Notes: generated by a model not told the origin, from the sequence alone. Counted from the first letter of the stretch, positions 1 through 7,050 are shown. The stretch: DNA of 18,003 bases from an uncultured Azospirillum sp. (GCA_937960755.1 CALGOL010000003.1:1-18003); one strand, 5' to 3'. Made by a program: numbers and translations.

Positions 1-346
1 GCGGTACGCGCCGCCGCCGGTGTACGCTCGCGCCGGCATGCTGAGTTTTCCCGCCGGATCGGCGCTGCTGCCGGAAGATTCGGAAAAGCTGCTGGCGGCG
101 GTGGCGGAAGAAATGCGCGCCGCTCCGACCCGCCGGCTGCAATTGCGGGCGTATGCGTCGGGCGAGGTTGACAGCGACCGGCAAGCCCGCCAGCTTTCGC
201 TAACCCGCGCGCTGGCGGTGCGCGAACGCCTGACCGCGTTGGGCGTACGCAGCACCCGCATCGACGTGCGCCCGCTCGGGCTGACGGCCCCGCCGACCGA
301 CGCAGAACGGCGGGATCGGGTTGATTTGGAATACACCAGCGAATAG
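1..346 (+). CDS. OmpA-family peptidoglycan-binding protein, 3' end only
   Basis: The reading frame is open to the left window edge, so the gene starts upstream and only about 115 C-terminal residues are visible. They fit an OmpA/MotB/Pal-type C-terminal domain: a beta strand (LSFPAGSALLPED), a helix, the strand LQLRAYASG, a helix with SLTRALAVRERL, the strand IDVRPLG, and a final RRDRVDLEY resembling the NRRVE end of the family. Such domains bind peptidoglycan in the periplasm. The usual HTD motif is replaced by a weaker AYASGE, so wall binding is not certain. The gene stops 40 bp before a MotA/TolQ-like gene on the same strand and is probably co-transcribed with it. In-frame GTG and ATG codons at 20 and 38 look internal, because Pro- and Ala-rich linker sequence (RYAPPPV) continues to the edge. 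Family call fairly sure; exact role unknown. Confidence 0.75.
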   Translation, partial: RYAPPPVYARAGMLSFPAGSALLPEDSEKLLAAVAEEMRAAPTRRLQLRAYASGEVDSDRQARQLSLTRALAVRERLTALGVRSTRIDVRPLGLTAPPTDAERRDRVDLEYTSE

Positions 347-386
347 GGCGGCGTACGGCGCGCCCCGGAGGAGTTGAACGACTGCG

Positions 387-1520
387 ATGACGCGCCCCGA
401 ACTATACTTGACGCGCATGCTGGCGTTTCTGGCGGCGGTGGCCGGGGTGGCGGGCCTGCTGTTCAATGCGCTGGAATCGGCCTTCGCCACCAACCCGGCG
501 CTAAACGGACTGATCCTCGCCGCGCTTTTGCTGGGCATTCTCTATATCTTGCGCCAAGTGCTGCTGCTGCGCCGCGAGGTGCGCTGGCTGGAAGCCTATC
601 AGAACAACCAGCCGGCCCCTGAGCCCAACCTGCTGGGGCCGATGGCGCGCATGCTGGCCGGCCGCAAGGGGCGGCTGACGCTGTCGGCTTTGTCGATGCG
701 CTCGCTGCTGGACGGCATCGCCGCCCGGCTGGACGAGCAACGGGAATTGTCGCGCTATCTGATCGGCCTGCTGATCTTCTTAGGCTTGCTCGGCACCTTC
801 TGGGGCCTGCTGCACACCGTGCGCTCGGTGGGCGAGGTGCTGTCGGCGCTGCCCTCGAGCCCCGGCGAAGACCTGCCCTCGGTGTTCGCCGCTTTGCAAA
901 AGGGCCTGGGCGCGCCGCTGGTCGGCATGGGAACGGCGTTTTCGTCGTCGTTGTTCGGCTTGGCCGGCTCGCTGGTGCTGGGCTTTTTGGAATTGCAGAG
1001 CACCCAGGCCCAGCATCGTTTTTTCCAGGACGTCGAGGATTGGCTGTCCGGCCAAGCCCGGCTGTCGGGGTCCGGCGGCGGGCTGGAGACCGGCGACCAA
1101 AGCATCCCGGCCTATGTTCAAGCGCTGCTGGAGCAGACGGCGGAAAACCTCGACGCGCTGCGCCACACGGTGGAAACGGCGGAGGACGGCCGGCGGTTGG
1201 CCTCGGCCAATCTGACGGCGCTGGCGGAACGGCTGGGAGCCTTGACCGACCAGATGCAGGCCGGCCAACAAGTCATGCTGCGGCTGGCGGAAGGCCAATC
1301 GGAAATGCGCCAAGCCCTGACCCGGCTGGGGGAAACCCGGCGCGGCGACGGCTTCGACGACAGCGCCAAGGCGCATTTACGCAACATCGACCTGCATTTG
1401 GGGCGGCTGGTGGAGGAAGGCGCCATGGGCCGTTCGCAAGCGGTGCAGGAAATCCGCAACGAAATCAAAATTCTCACCCGCACCATCGCCGCCATGGCCG
1501 ACGACGCCGAGCCGCGATGA
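387..1520 (+). CDS. MotA/TolQ/ExbB-type proton channel protein with C-terminal helical tail
   Basis: This 377-residue inner-membrane protein has four hydrophobic helices at about residues 11-31, 39-62, 122-145 and 174-202. The last two carry family signatures: GLLGTFWGLLHTV (residues 133-145) and GMGTAFSSSLFGLAGS (180-195). Proteins of this family form the stator ring that conducts protons and drives a partner of the MotB/ExbD/TolR type. Between helices 2 and 3 lies a cytoplasmic segment. After helix 4 a charged helical tail of about 170 residues (205-377) follows, longer than in plain TolQ or ExbB and probably coiled coil. The ATG at 387 is preceded by GGAGGAG at 367-373, a good but slightly distant ribosome binding site. 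The next gene encodes a MotB-like partner, which supports a channel-plus-anchor pair. It is not assigned to flagella: no flagellar genes are nearby, and the sequence is not close to MotA as I remember it. Confidence 0.85.
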   Translation: MTRPELYLTRMLAFLAAVAGVAGLLFNALESAFATNPALNGLILAALLLGILYILRQVLLLRREVRWLEAYQNNQPAPEPNLLGPMARMLAGRKGRLTLSALSMRSLLDGIAARLDEQRELSRYLIGLLIFLGLLGTFWGLLHTVRSVGEVLSALPSSPGEDLPSVFAALQKGLGAPLVGMGTAFSSSLFGLAGSLVLGFLELQSTQAQHRFFQDVEDWLSGQARLSGSGGGLETGDQSIPAYVQALLEQTAENLDALRHTVETAEDGRRLASANLTALAERLGALTDQMQAGQQVMLRLAEGQSEMRQALTRLGETRRGDGFDDSAKAHLRNIDLHLGRLVEEGAMGRSQAVQEIRNEIKILTRTIAAMADDAEPR

Positions 1521-1524
1521 CCGC

Positions 1525-1628
1525 TAGAGCGGTTTGTCACCGACCGGAATCGGTCAAACCGCTCTATGGCTTTGTTTTGTCGCGTTTTCTGCGCCGAACC
1601 GGTATCCGCTTCGGCTGAAAACGCTCTA
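1525..1628. repeat. 104-bp dispersed intergenic palindromic repeat (two nested hairpins)
   Basis: The element starts with TAGAGC (1525-1530) and ends with its inverse GCTCTA (1623-1628). The left half is a hairpin: TAGAGCGGTTTG (1525-1536) pairs with CAAACCGCTCTA (1555-1566), and ACCGA (1539-1543) pairs with TCGGT (1550-1554). The right half is a second hairpin in which GCGTTTTC (1582-1589) pairs with GAAAACGC (1617-1624). The architecture and wording (AGAGCGGTTT...AAACCGCTCTA, then GTTTTC...GAAAAC...GCTCTA) closely resemble palindromic repeats I recall being scattered in many copies between genes of rhizobial and other alphaproteobacterial genomes. It fills almost the whole gap between the channel gene and the MotB-like gene. 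It could affect mRNA stability or relative expression of the two; that is inference. Confidence 0.8.
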
Positions 1629-1645
1629 ACCGGGGTTAAATCCGC

Positions 1646-3052
1646 ATGGCCGGTTTCGGCTCCCGCTCCCGCCACCGTGAAATCAACGCTTGGCCCGGCT
1701 GGGTTGACGCCCTGTCGTCCTTGGTGATGGTGGTGATCTTTTTGCTCATGGTGTTCGTCGTCGGGCAGGTCTTCACCGCCGCGACGCTCAGCCGCCGCGA
1801 CGAGCAACTGACGCAAGTCACCGGCAAGGTCGCCGAGCTGAACGACATGCTGGCGGCGGAACGCCAAACCAGCGCCGATCTGCGCGCCGCTGGCGCCCAG
1901 TTGTCCGAACAGTTGCGCGCGGCGCTGGCGACGCGGGATTCGCTGGCCGCCGACATCGCGGCGCTGCGGACCGCGCGGGAAAAGCTGGAAGGCGAAGTCG
2001 CCGTGCTGGCGCGCTTGAGCGAGGGCCTGAAACAACGGCTGGCGGCGGCCGACGCCGAAGCCAAGGCGCTGGGCGGCCGTTTGGCGGAAGCGGAAAGCGG
2101 ACGTGCGGCGACGGCGGAGCGGCTCAAAACCACCGAAGAAGAAGCCGCCGCCGCCGCTGAACGGCTGCGGCAAACAGACGAGCGCTTGCGCCAAACAGAT
2201 GAGCGCTTGCGGCTGACCGAAGAAGAAAAGGCGGCGTTGCTGCGGGAAATGGGGGCGCTGCGCGACCGTTCGCAAAGCCTGACGGCCGAGTTGGCCGACG
2301 CCCGCGAACGCACCATGCTGGCGCAAAAGGAAATTGACGCGCAAAACGTCAAGCTGGCGGAACTGCTGGCGGCGGCGGCGGCGACCGAAGCGGCGCTGAG
2401 CGACGAAAAGCGCTTGAGCGCTGGCGCAAGGCGCGATCTTGACGCCCTTAATGCGCAAATCGCCGAGTTGCGCCGCCAATTGGCGACGCTGAACGCCGCC
2501 TTGAGCGCTTCGGAAAAACAGGCCGCCGAACAGCGGGTGCAAATCGTCGATTTGGGCGCCCGACTAAATCAGGCGCTGGCCAGCAAAGTGCAGGAACTGG
2601 CGCGTTATCGATCGGAGTTTTTCGGCCGGGTGCGCGAAGCGCTGGGCGACCGGCCCGACGTGCGCATCGTCGGCGACCGTTTCGTCTTTCAGTCGGAGTT
2701 GCTGTTCCCGACCGCGGCGGCGGCTTTGGAGCCGGCAGGACGGGAACGCTTGGCTGCGCTGGCGAAAACCCTGATCGACGTCGCGCGCACCATGCCGCCC
2801 GACATTAACTGGGTGCTGCGGGTGGACGGCCACACCGACGCGCGGCCCATCGCCACCCGCGATTTCCCGTCAAATTGGGAATTGTCGGCGGCGCGAGCGA
2901 TTTCCGTCGTGAAGTTCTTGATTGAACAGGGGATTCCGGCCGACCGATTGGCGGCGGCGGGTTTCGCCGAACATCAGCCGCTCGATCCCGCCCGCACGGA
3001 AGAGGCGCTAGGCCGCAACCGCCGCATCGAACTGAAGCTCGATCAGCGATAA
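1646..3052 (+). CDS. MotB-like envelope protein: TM anchor, very long coiled coil, OmpA peptidoglycan-binding domain
   Basis: This 468-residue protein has three parts. Residues 16-45 form one transmembrane helix that begins WPGWVDALSSL; Asp21 sits where MotB and ExbD/TolR carry their essential proton-accepting aspartate (compare the YADFMTAMM start of the MotB helix). Residues about 50-315 are an Ala/Leu/Glu/Arg-rich coiled coil, including two near-identical RQTDERL units at 176-189. Residues about 335-468 are an OmpA-like peptidoglycan-binding domain with FPTAAAALEPAGRERLA, VDGHTDARPI (393-402), NWELSAARA (410-418) and NRRIEL (458-463). The expected role is the stator or wall anchor partner of the upstream channel protein. 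The ATG at 1646 follows only a weak Shine-Dalgarno match (CGGGG at 1631-1635). The coiled coil makes the protein about 150 residues longer than E. coli MotB. The biological process powered by the pair is unknown. Confidence 0.85.
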   Translation: MAGFGSRSRHREINAWPGWVDALSSLVMVVIFLLMVFVVGQVFTAATLSRRDEQLTQVTGKVAELNDMLAAERQTSADLRAAGAQLSEQLRAALATRDSLAADIAALRTAREKLEGEVAVLARLSEGLKQRLAAADAEAKALGGRLAEAESGRAATAERLKTTEEEAAAAAERLRQTDERLRQTDERLRLTEEEKAALLREMGALRDRSQSLTAELADARERTMLAQKEIDAQNVKLAELLAAAAATEAALSDEKRLSAGARRDLDALNAQIAELRRQLATLNAALSASEKQAAEQRVQIVDLGARLNQALASKVQELARYRSEFFGRVREALGDRPDVRIVGDRFVFQSELLFPTAAAALEPAGRERLAALAKTLIDVARTMPPDINWVLRVDGHTDARPIATRDFPSNWELSAARAISVVKFLIEQGIPADRLAAAGFAEHQPLDPARTEEALGRNRRIELKLDQR

Positions 3053-3054
3053 CG

Positions 3055-3082
3055 CGACGCTGGTCGTTGGGTGAAAGCGTCG
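3055..3082. terminator. weak inverted repeat in the convergent gap; possible bidirectional terminator
   Basis: CGACGCT (3055-3061) and AGCGTCG (3076-3082) are exact inverse complements around a 14-base loop. They fill the 33-bp gap between the plus-strand MotB-like gene and the minus-strand zapA stop. The position suits a shared terminator for convergent genes, but there is no T-tract on either side, so an intrinsic terminator is only a possibility. Confidence 0.3.
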
Positions 3083-3085
3083 GCC

Positions 3086-3382
3086 TTAGCGCCGCTGCAA
3101 GCGGGCGGCGATTATTTCGATGCGCTGGGTTAGCGCGTCGATGGCTTCCGCGTCTCTGGCGGTGGCGAGGCCGATGCCCGACTGGGCGTCAAACAATTCG
3201 TCGGCCAGCACCAAGCAGGTCAACAGCATCATTTGCAGGTCGGCGCCGGATCCGCCGGCTTCCACCAGATCGCGGAAGCGACGGTCGATGTAGCGCCCAA
3301 GCTGGTTGATGCGCTCTTCTTCACCCGGCTGACAGGCGACGGCATATGATCGGCCGTTCACCTCGATTTGGACCTGCGGCAC
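3086..3382 (-). CDS. zapA: cell division protein ZapA
   Basis: The product is 98 residues, the usual size for ZapA, which promotes bundling of FtsZ filaments at the division site. The N-terminal globular part opens with QIEVNGRSYAVACQPGEE, matching the family's V-NG-Y-L-C-GEE pattern. It is followed by RYIDRRF and a C-terminal helix (LADELFDAQ to the end) that should dimerise as a coiled coil. The start is a GTG at 3380-3382; the next possible starts would remove the conserved first strand. GAGGGG just upstream (about 3389-3394) serves as ribosome binding site and lies over the stop of the preceding gene, so the two are translationally close (3-bp gap). The neighbour is a DUF4164/ZauP-like coiled-coil gene, the same pairing described for Caulobacter ZapA and ZauP. 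No 6S RNA-like structure is visible beside it. Confidence 0.93.
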   Translation of the reverse strand: MPQVQIEVNGRSYAVACQPGEEERINQLGRYIDRRFRDLVEAGGSGADLQMMLLTCLVLADELFDAQSGIGLATARDAEAIDALTQRIEIIAARLQRR

Positions 3383-3385
3383 GCC

Positions 3386-3610
3386 TTACCCCTCCAACAC
3401 GCCTTCCAGGCGGCGGATGACGTTGTCGAGGCGGCGGGCCAAGTTTTCGGCGTTCTGCGCCGCTTCGGCTTCGCGAGCTTGCGACGCCGCCAGTTCCTGG
3501 CGCAACTGGTCCTCGACGGTGGCGGAATTGGCGAGCCGGTTCTCGACCGAATTCTCCAACTGACCGATGGCCTGCGACAGCCGATCCAACGCGGAAGCGA
3601 TGACGCTCAT
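3386..3610 (-). CDS. short coiled-coil protein, DUF4164/ZauP-like partner of ZapA
   Basis: This 74-residue protein is almost entirely one predicted coiled coil (ALDRLSQAIGQLENSVENRL through LARRLDNVIRRLEGVLEG) with heptad spacing of Leu, Ile, Val and Ala. It has no membrane segment or signal peptide. A small coiled-coil protein encoded immediately upstream of zapA is typical of alphaproteobacteria. In Caulobacter this protein (ZauP, ZapA upstream protein) pairs with ZapA and helps focus the Z-ring. I assign the same role from position, length and structure, not from recognisable sequence identity. The ATG at 3608-3610 has only a weak purine stretch upstream. A TTGACG-type promoter candidate lies 65-93 bp upstream, so zauP-zapA may be a separate unit from ligA. 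Confidence 0.75.
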   Translation of the reverse strand: MSVIASALDRLSQAIGQLENSVENRLANSATVEDQLRQELAASQAREAEAAQNAENLARRLDNVIRRLEGVLEG

Positions 3611-3674
3611 GAGTTTTAGTCTCTACCGTTTGGCGGTTTATCCGACCGCGCCGTTCGGCGCTGTTATCCCATCG

Positions 3675-3703
3675 GTATTGGCTGGTTTCTGGTCCCGCGT
3701 CAA
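3675..3703 (-). promoter_or_regulatory. candidate sigma-70 promoter for the zauP-zapA pair
   Basis: On the minus strand TTGACG (3698-3703) is followed after 17 bp by CAATAC (3675-3680). The -35 is a near-perfect match; the -10 is poor. It lies in the 112-bp gap between the ligA stop and the zauP-like start, oriented toward zauP, where a promoter would be expected. The rest of that gap (3611-3722) shows nothing else recognisable. Confidence 0.35.
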
Positions 3704-3722
3704 CCAAAGAAAACAACGCGCT

Positions 3723-6122
3723 TCAGCCGGCGGCGATCATCGCCAGCCATTCGTCCTCGCTCAACACCCTCACCCCCAGCGCCCGCGCCTTGTCGGCCTT
3801 TGATCCGGCGTCCGCCCCGGCGACGACATAATCGGTTTTGCCGGACACCGAGCCCGCCACCTTGGCCCCCAAACTTTCGGCCTGCACCTTGGCCTCAGCC
3901 CGCGTCATTTTCTCCAGGCTGCCGGTGAACACCACGGTCTTGCCGGAAATCGGCGACTGCGCCGCCGCGGCCGGAGCGGCGTCCAGCACCTGAACGCCGG
4001 CTTCACGCAGCTTTTCGATTACCGCAAGATTGCGCTCCTCCAGGAAGAAGGCGGCGATCTCCTCCGCCACCACGGCGCCGACGTCGGCGATCCCCACCAG
4101 CTCCAGCCATGCCGGCCCAGGGGCCTCCGCCGCAGCCCGCGTCATCGCCGCGCGCCACGCCGCCAAGCTCTGGTAACGCTCCGCCAGCGCCGCCGCCGCC
4201 GGCTTTTTGACGATTTTCGCGCCGAGCAACGCCAGAACCTTTTCCAGCCGCACCCCCGGCTGCGCTTCGTAGAAAGCGATGGTCTGGAGATTGGCCGGAT
4301 CGGCGAACCACGCCAGCAAGCCGTCGGCGGTGGCGGGACCGACGCCCTTCAAGCTGTGCAGCTCGCGCCACATCGGCCCCGGCATTTGCCGGCCGGCGGC
4401 GGTCATCTCCGCCACCCAGCGATCCAGCGAACCATAGGTGCGGGCCAGCGCCTTAGCGGTGGCCTCGCCGACATGGCGGATGCCCAGCGCGAAGATGAAG
4501 CGCGCCAACTCCACCCCGGCGCGCCGGTTCTCGATGGCGTCGAACAGGTTTTGAACCGACTTTTCCTTCCAGCCCTCGCGGCCCAGGATGGCGATCTCCC
4601 CCGCCCGCTGCCGTTCGGCCAGGGTGAAAAGATCGGCCGGGGAGCGAATGAAGCTCTCCGCCCAAAACTCCTCAATCACCTTTTCGCCCAGTCCTTCTAT
4701 ATCGAAGGCGTCGCGGCTGACGAAATGCCGCAGCCGCTCGACCGCCTGCGCCGGGCACACCAGCCCGCCAGAGCAGCGCCGCACCACGTCGCCCTCCTCC
4801 CGCGGCGCATGGCTGCCGCAAGCCGGGCAATGGTCGGGAAAGACGAACGGCTCGGCCCCGCGCGGCGCCTCCGTCACCACGGCGACGATCTGCGGGATGA
4901 CGTCGCCGGCGCGCTGGACGATCACCGTGTCGCCGACGCGCACGTCCTTGCGGGCGATTTCATCTTCGTTATGCAAGGTGGCCCGCGACACCATGACGCC
5001 GCCGACATTCACCGGCGTCAGCCAGGCCACCGGCGTCAGCGCGCCGGTGCGGCCGACCTGAATGTCGATCTTCTCCACCACCGTGCGCGCCTGCTCGGCG
5101 GGGAATTTATGGGCGACGGCCCAGCGCGGCGAGCGGTCGCGAAAGCCCAGCCGGCCTTGCAGGTCCACACGGTCCAGCTTGTAGACCACGCCGTCGATGT
5201 CAAACGGCAAGTCCGCCCGCAGCGCGCCGATCTTGGCGTAATGCGCCAGCAAGGCCGCGGCGCCTTCGCAAAGCGCCGCCGGCTCGTTAAGCTGAAAGCC
5301 CCAGCCCTTCAGCCGCGCCCGCAACGCCCATTGCGTGTCGGCGACGGGGGCGGAAACCTCCCCCAGCGCATAGCCGAAGAAACGCAAGCGCCGGCCGGCG
5401 GTGATCTTGGAATCCAATTGCCGCAGCGAGCCGGCGGCGGCGTTGCGCGGATTGGCGAACACCTTTTCCCCGGCTTCGGCCTGCCGGCGGTTGAGGTCGA
5501 TAAAGTCATCTTTCGCCATGTAGATTTCGCCGCGCACTTCCAGCACCGACGGCGGCGCGTCGAACAGGTCGCCCGCCGCCAGCGTCTTGGGAACGTCTTG
5601 GATGGTCATGACGTTGGCGGTGACGTCCTCGCCCTCCGTCCCGTCGCCGCGGGTGACGGCGCGGACCAGACGGCCATCTTCGTAGCGCAGCGAGCAGGAC
5701 AGCCCGTCCACTTTGGGCTCGGCCACGAAAGCGAGTTCGGCCTGTTCGCCCAGCGCGAGGAAGCGGCGAATCCCGGCGACGAAATCCAGCACGTCGCCTT
5801 CTTCGAACGCATTGGCCAGCGACAGCATCGGCACGGCGTGCCGCGCCTTGCCGAAACCGGCGGCCGGCGCCGCCCCAACCCGCAGCGACGGCGACTCCGC
5901 GCTGCGCAAGGCGGGGGACAACGCTTCGATCTTCTCCAGCCGGCGGCGCAAGGCGTCATATTCGGCGTCGGTCAGCTCCGGCGCGTCTTCGCCGTGGTAC
6001 TGCCGGTCGGCCCGATCAATTTCCGCCGCCAGCGCCCGCCATTCGTCGGCGGCCTGGGTTTCGCTGAGCGCCTCGGGCGCAAAAATCCGCAAAGCCGCCG
6101 GATCGTCGTCATGCTGGGTCAT
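3723..6122 (-). CDS. ligA: NAD-dependent DNA ligase with a duplicated HhH unit
   Basis: LigA seals nicks in duplex DNA using NAD+, in replication and repair. The 799-residue product shows all family parts: an N-terminal Ia region (to about 75); the adenylation domain with catalytic Lys137 in EPKVDG, plus LEVRGEIYM and FDIDGVVYK; the OB fold with GRTGALTPVAWLTPV (358-372) and ATLHNEDEI; a zinc finger with Cys432, Cys435, Cys450 and Cys456; a helix-hairpin-helix region; and a BRCT domain from about 725 (KTVVFTGSLEKMTR). E. coli LigA has 671 residues and many alphaproteobacterial ones about 700. The extra length here is a second copy of an 87-residue HhH unit. The gene starts 3 bp after the stop of the FHA-cyclase gene, so the two form an operon. 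All catalytic residues I can check are intact, so this should be the functional ligase. Confidence 0.97.
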   Translation of the reverse strand: MTQHDDDPAALRIFAPEALSETQAADEWRALAAEIDRADRQYHGEDAPELTDAEYDALRRRLEKIEALSPALRSAESPSLRVGAAPAAGFGKARHAVPMLSLANAFEEGDVLDFVAGIRRFLALGEQAELAFVAEPKVDGLSCSLRYEDGRLVRAVTRGDGTEGEDVTANVMTIQDVPKTLAAGDLFDAPPSVLEVRGEIYMAKDDFIDLNRRQAEAGEKVFANPRNAAAGSLRQLDSKITAGRRLRFFGYALGEVSAPVADTQWALRARLKGWGFQLNEPAALCEGAAALLAHYAKIGALRADLPFDIDGVVYKLDRVDLQGRLGFRDRSPRWAVAHKFPAEQARTVVEKIDIQVGRTGALTPVAWLTPVNVGGVMVSRATLHNEDEIARKDVRVGDTVIVQRAGDVIPQIVAVVTEAPRGAEPFVFPDHCPACGSHAPREEGDVVRRCSGGLVCPAQAVERLRHFVSRDAFDIEGLGEKVIEEFWAESFIRSPADLFTLAERQRAGEIAILGREGWKEKSVQNLFDAIENRRAGVELARFIFALGIRHVGEATAKALARTYGSLDRWVAEMTAAGRQMPGPMWRELHSLKGVGPATADGLLAWFADPANLQTIAFYEAQPGVRLEKVLALLGAKIVKKPAAAALAERYQSLAAWRAAMTRAAAEAPGPAWLELVGIADVGAVVAEEIAAFFLEERNLAVIEKLREAGVQVLDAAPAAAAQSPISGKTVVFTGSLEKMTRAEAKVQAESLGAKVAGSVSGKTDYVVAGADAGSKADKARALGVRVLSEDEWLAMIAAG
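3978..4499 (-). repeat. tandem duplication of an 87-residue HhH unit inside LigA
   Basis: LigA residues 542-628 and 629-715 align without a gap at an offset of 87. From residues 542 to 615 I count about 29 identities. Examples: GSLDRWVAEMT against QSLAAWRAAMT, MPGPMWREL against APGPAWLEL, and VGPATADGLLAWF against VGAVVAEEIAAFF. Each unit corresponds to the HhH segment present once at this place in E. coli LigA (ALGIREVGEATA onward). The first copy keeps the GIRHVGEATA hairpin; in the second this is eroded to GAKIVKKPAA. The DNA copies have diverged, so the duplication is not recent. Confidence 0.8.
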
Positions 6123-6125
6123 GGT

Positions 6126-7019
6126 CTATTCCAAATCGCAGCGGTAGGCGGCGACGTGCTCCTGGCCTTCGTTATCGGGTTCTGCGCCCAGGCCGATCAG
6201 CCCGGTCCCCACCAGTTTGGTGGAATCGCGGCGCAAGGCCACCGGCGGCGACGCGCCGGCGCGAATGAACGTGCCGTTGGTGGACTGGTCGGTAAGGATG
6301 AAGCTCTCGCGGCTGAAATCAAGCTGGGCGTGATGGCGGGAACTGTTGCGCGACGCGACGCGGATGTCGCAGGTTTCGTCGCGGCCGATGGTCAGCCGCG
6401 GTTGCAGCCGGTTGACGATGTAGTTGCGGCCCCGAAACGTCACGATAAGCGTCATGCGGCGGGCGTCCTCCGCCCCCGGCGCCACGCCGATGGTGGTGGC
6501 GTCCACCGTGGCGCCGGCGCTTTCGTCATCCGCTTCGTCGCGCAACTCGTAAATCAGGATGGGCTCGGCCTTGCCCTTGAGGCTGACGCGATTAAGCAGT
6601 TTGGCGCGCCGGCGAAACGGGGCCGAAAGCCGCTCCACCAGAAACTCCGTCGCCAGCGCCTCCCCCGGACGCGCCATCGCCTGCACCCGCGCCGCGACGT
6701 TGCAGGCGTCGCCGTAGACGTCCTCGCTCTGCTGAATCACCGGACCAAAGCTCAAACCCACCCGCAGCTTCAAGGTGGCCTGACGGGACGCCTCGAGCAT
6801 GGCGCCCGTCGCGGCGACGCCGTCATCGGCCGACGGAAACGCCGCCAGCAGGCCGTCGCCCAGGGTTTTGATGACGCCGCCGTGGTTCGCCTCGATCACG
6901 CCGCGCAGCAAAAACAGCGTTTTGCGCGTCAACTCCGCTGCTTTGACGTTGCCCAAAGACTCGTAAAGCTTGGTGCTGTCGGCGATATCGACGAACAGGA
7001 TGGCGAGGGGGCGTTCCAT
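6126..7019 (-). CDS. class III adenylate cyclase with C-terminal FHA domain
   Basis: Residues 1-160 form a cyclase homology domain and residues about 188-275 an FHA domain. Metal-binding aspartates are Asp11 (FVDIADST) and Asp55 (LGDG). Lys51 and Asp100 occupy the adenine-recognising positions, and Asn107 and Arg111 (CNVAAR) the transition-state positions, so the enzyme should make cAMP from ATP. The FHA part shows GR (212-213), SRH (227-229) and NGT (248-250), the loop residues that bind phosphothreonine peptides. There is no membrane segment, so this is a cytosolic 297-residue enzyme whose location or activity may be set by a phosphorylated partner. The start ATG lies about 75 bp downstream of the adk terminator, so this gene begins a new transcription unit; ligA follows after 3 bp. 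Family call firm; signal and target unknown. Confidence 0.92.
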   Translation of the reverse strand: MERPLAILFVDIADSTKLYESLGNVKAAELTRKTLFLLRGVIEANHGGVIKTLGDGLLAAFPSADDGVAATGAMLEASRQATLKLRVGLSFGPVIQQSEDVYGDACNVAARVQAMARPGEALATEFLVERLSAPFRRRAKLLNRVSLKGKAEPILIYELRDEADDESAGATVDATTIGVAPGAEDARRMTLIVTFRGRNYIVNRLQPRLTIGRDETCDIRVASRNSSRHHAQLDFSRESFILTDQSTNGTFIRAGASPPVALRRDSTKLVGTGLIGLGAEPDNEGQEHVAAYRCDLE

Positions 7020-7050
7020 GGGCGCTTTCGGCGGCAGGCGCGCGATAATT

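Noticed and set aside
1118..2542. 474-codon frame on the minus strand opposite the channel and MotB-like genes
   Set aside because: It spans the palindromic repeat and two well-supported plus-strand genes. The reading is low-complexity Arg/Gln/Ser-rich shadow sequence.
387..3052. Zorya-type (ZorAB) phage-defence system
   Set aside because: ZorA and ZorB are also MotA/MotB-like, but the neighbours are zapA and ligA. No ZorC, ZorD or ZorE-like gene is present, and the MotB-like protein is far longer than ZorB as I know it. Genes left of position 1 cannot be seen.
3053..3085. 6S RNA gene next to zapA
   Set aside because: 6S RNA often lies beside zapA in other proteobacteria, but only 33 bp exist here before the convergent gene, too little for it.
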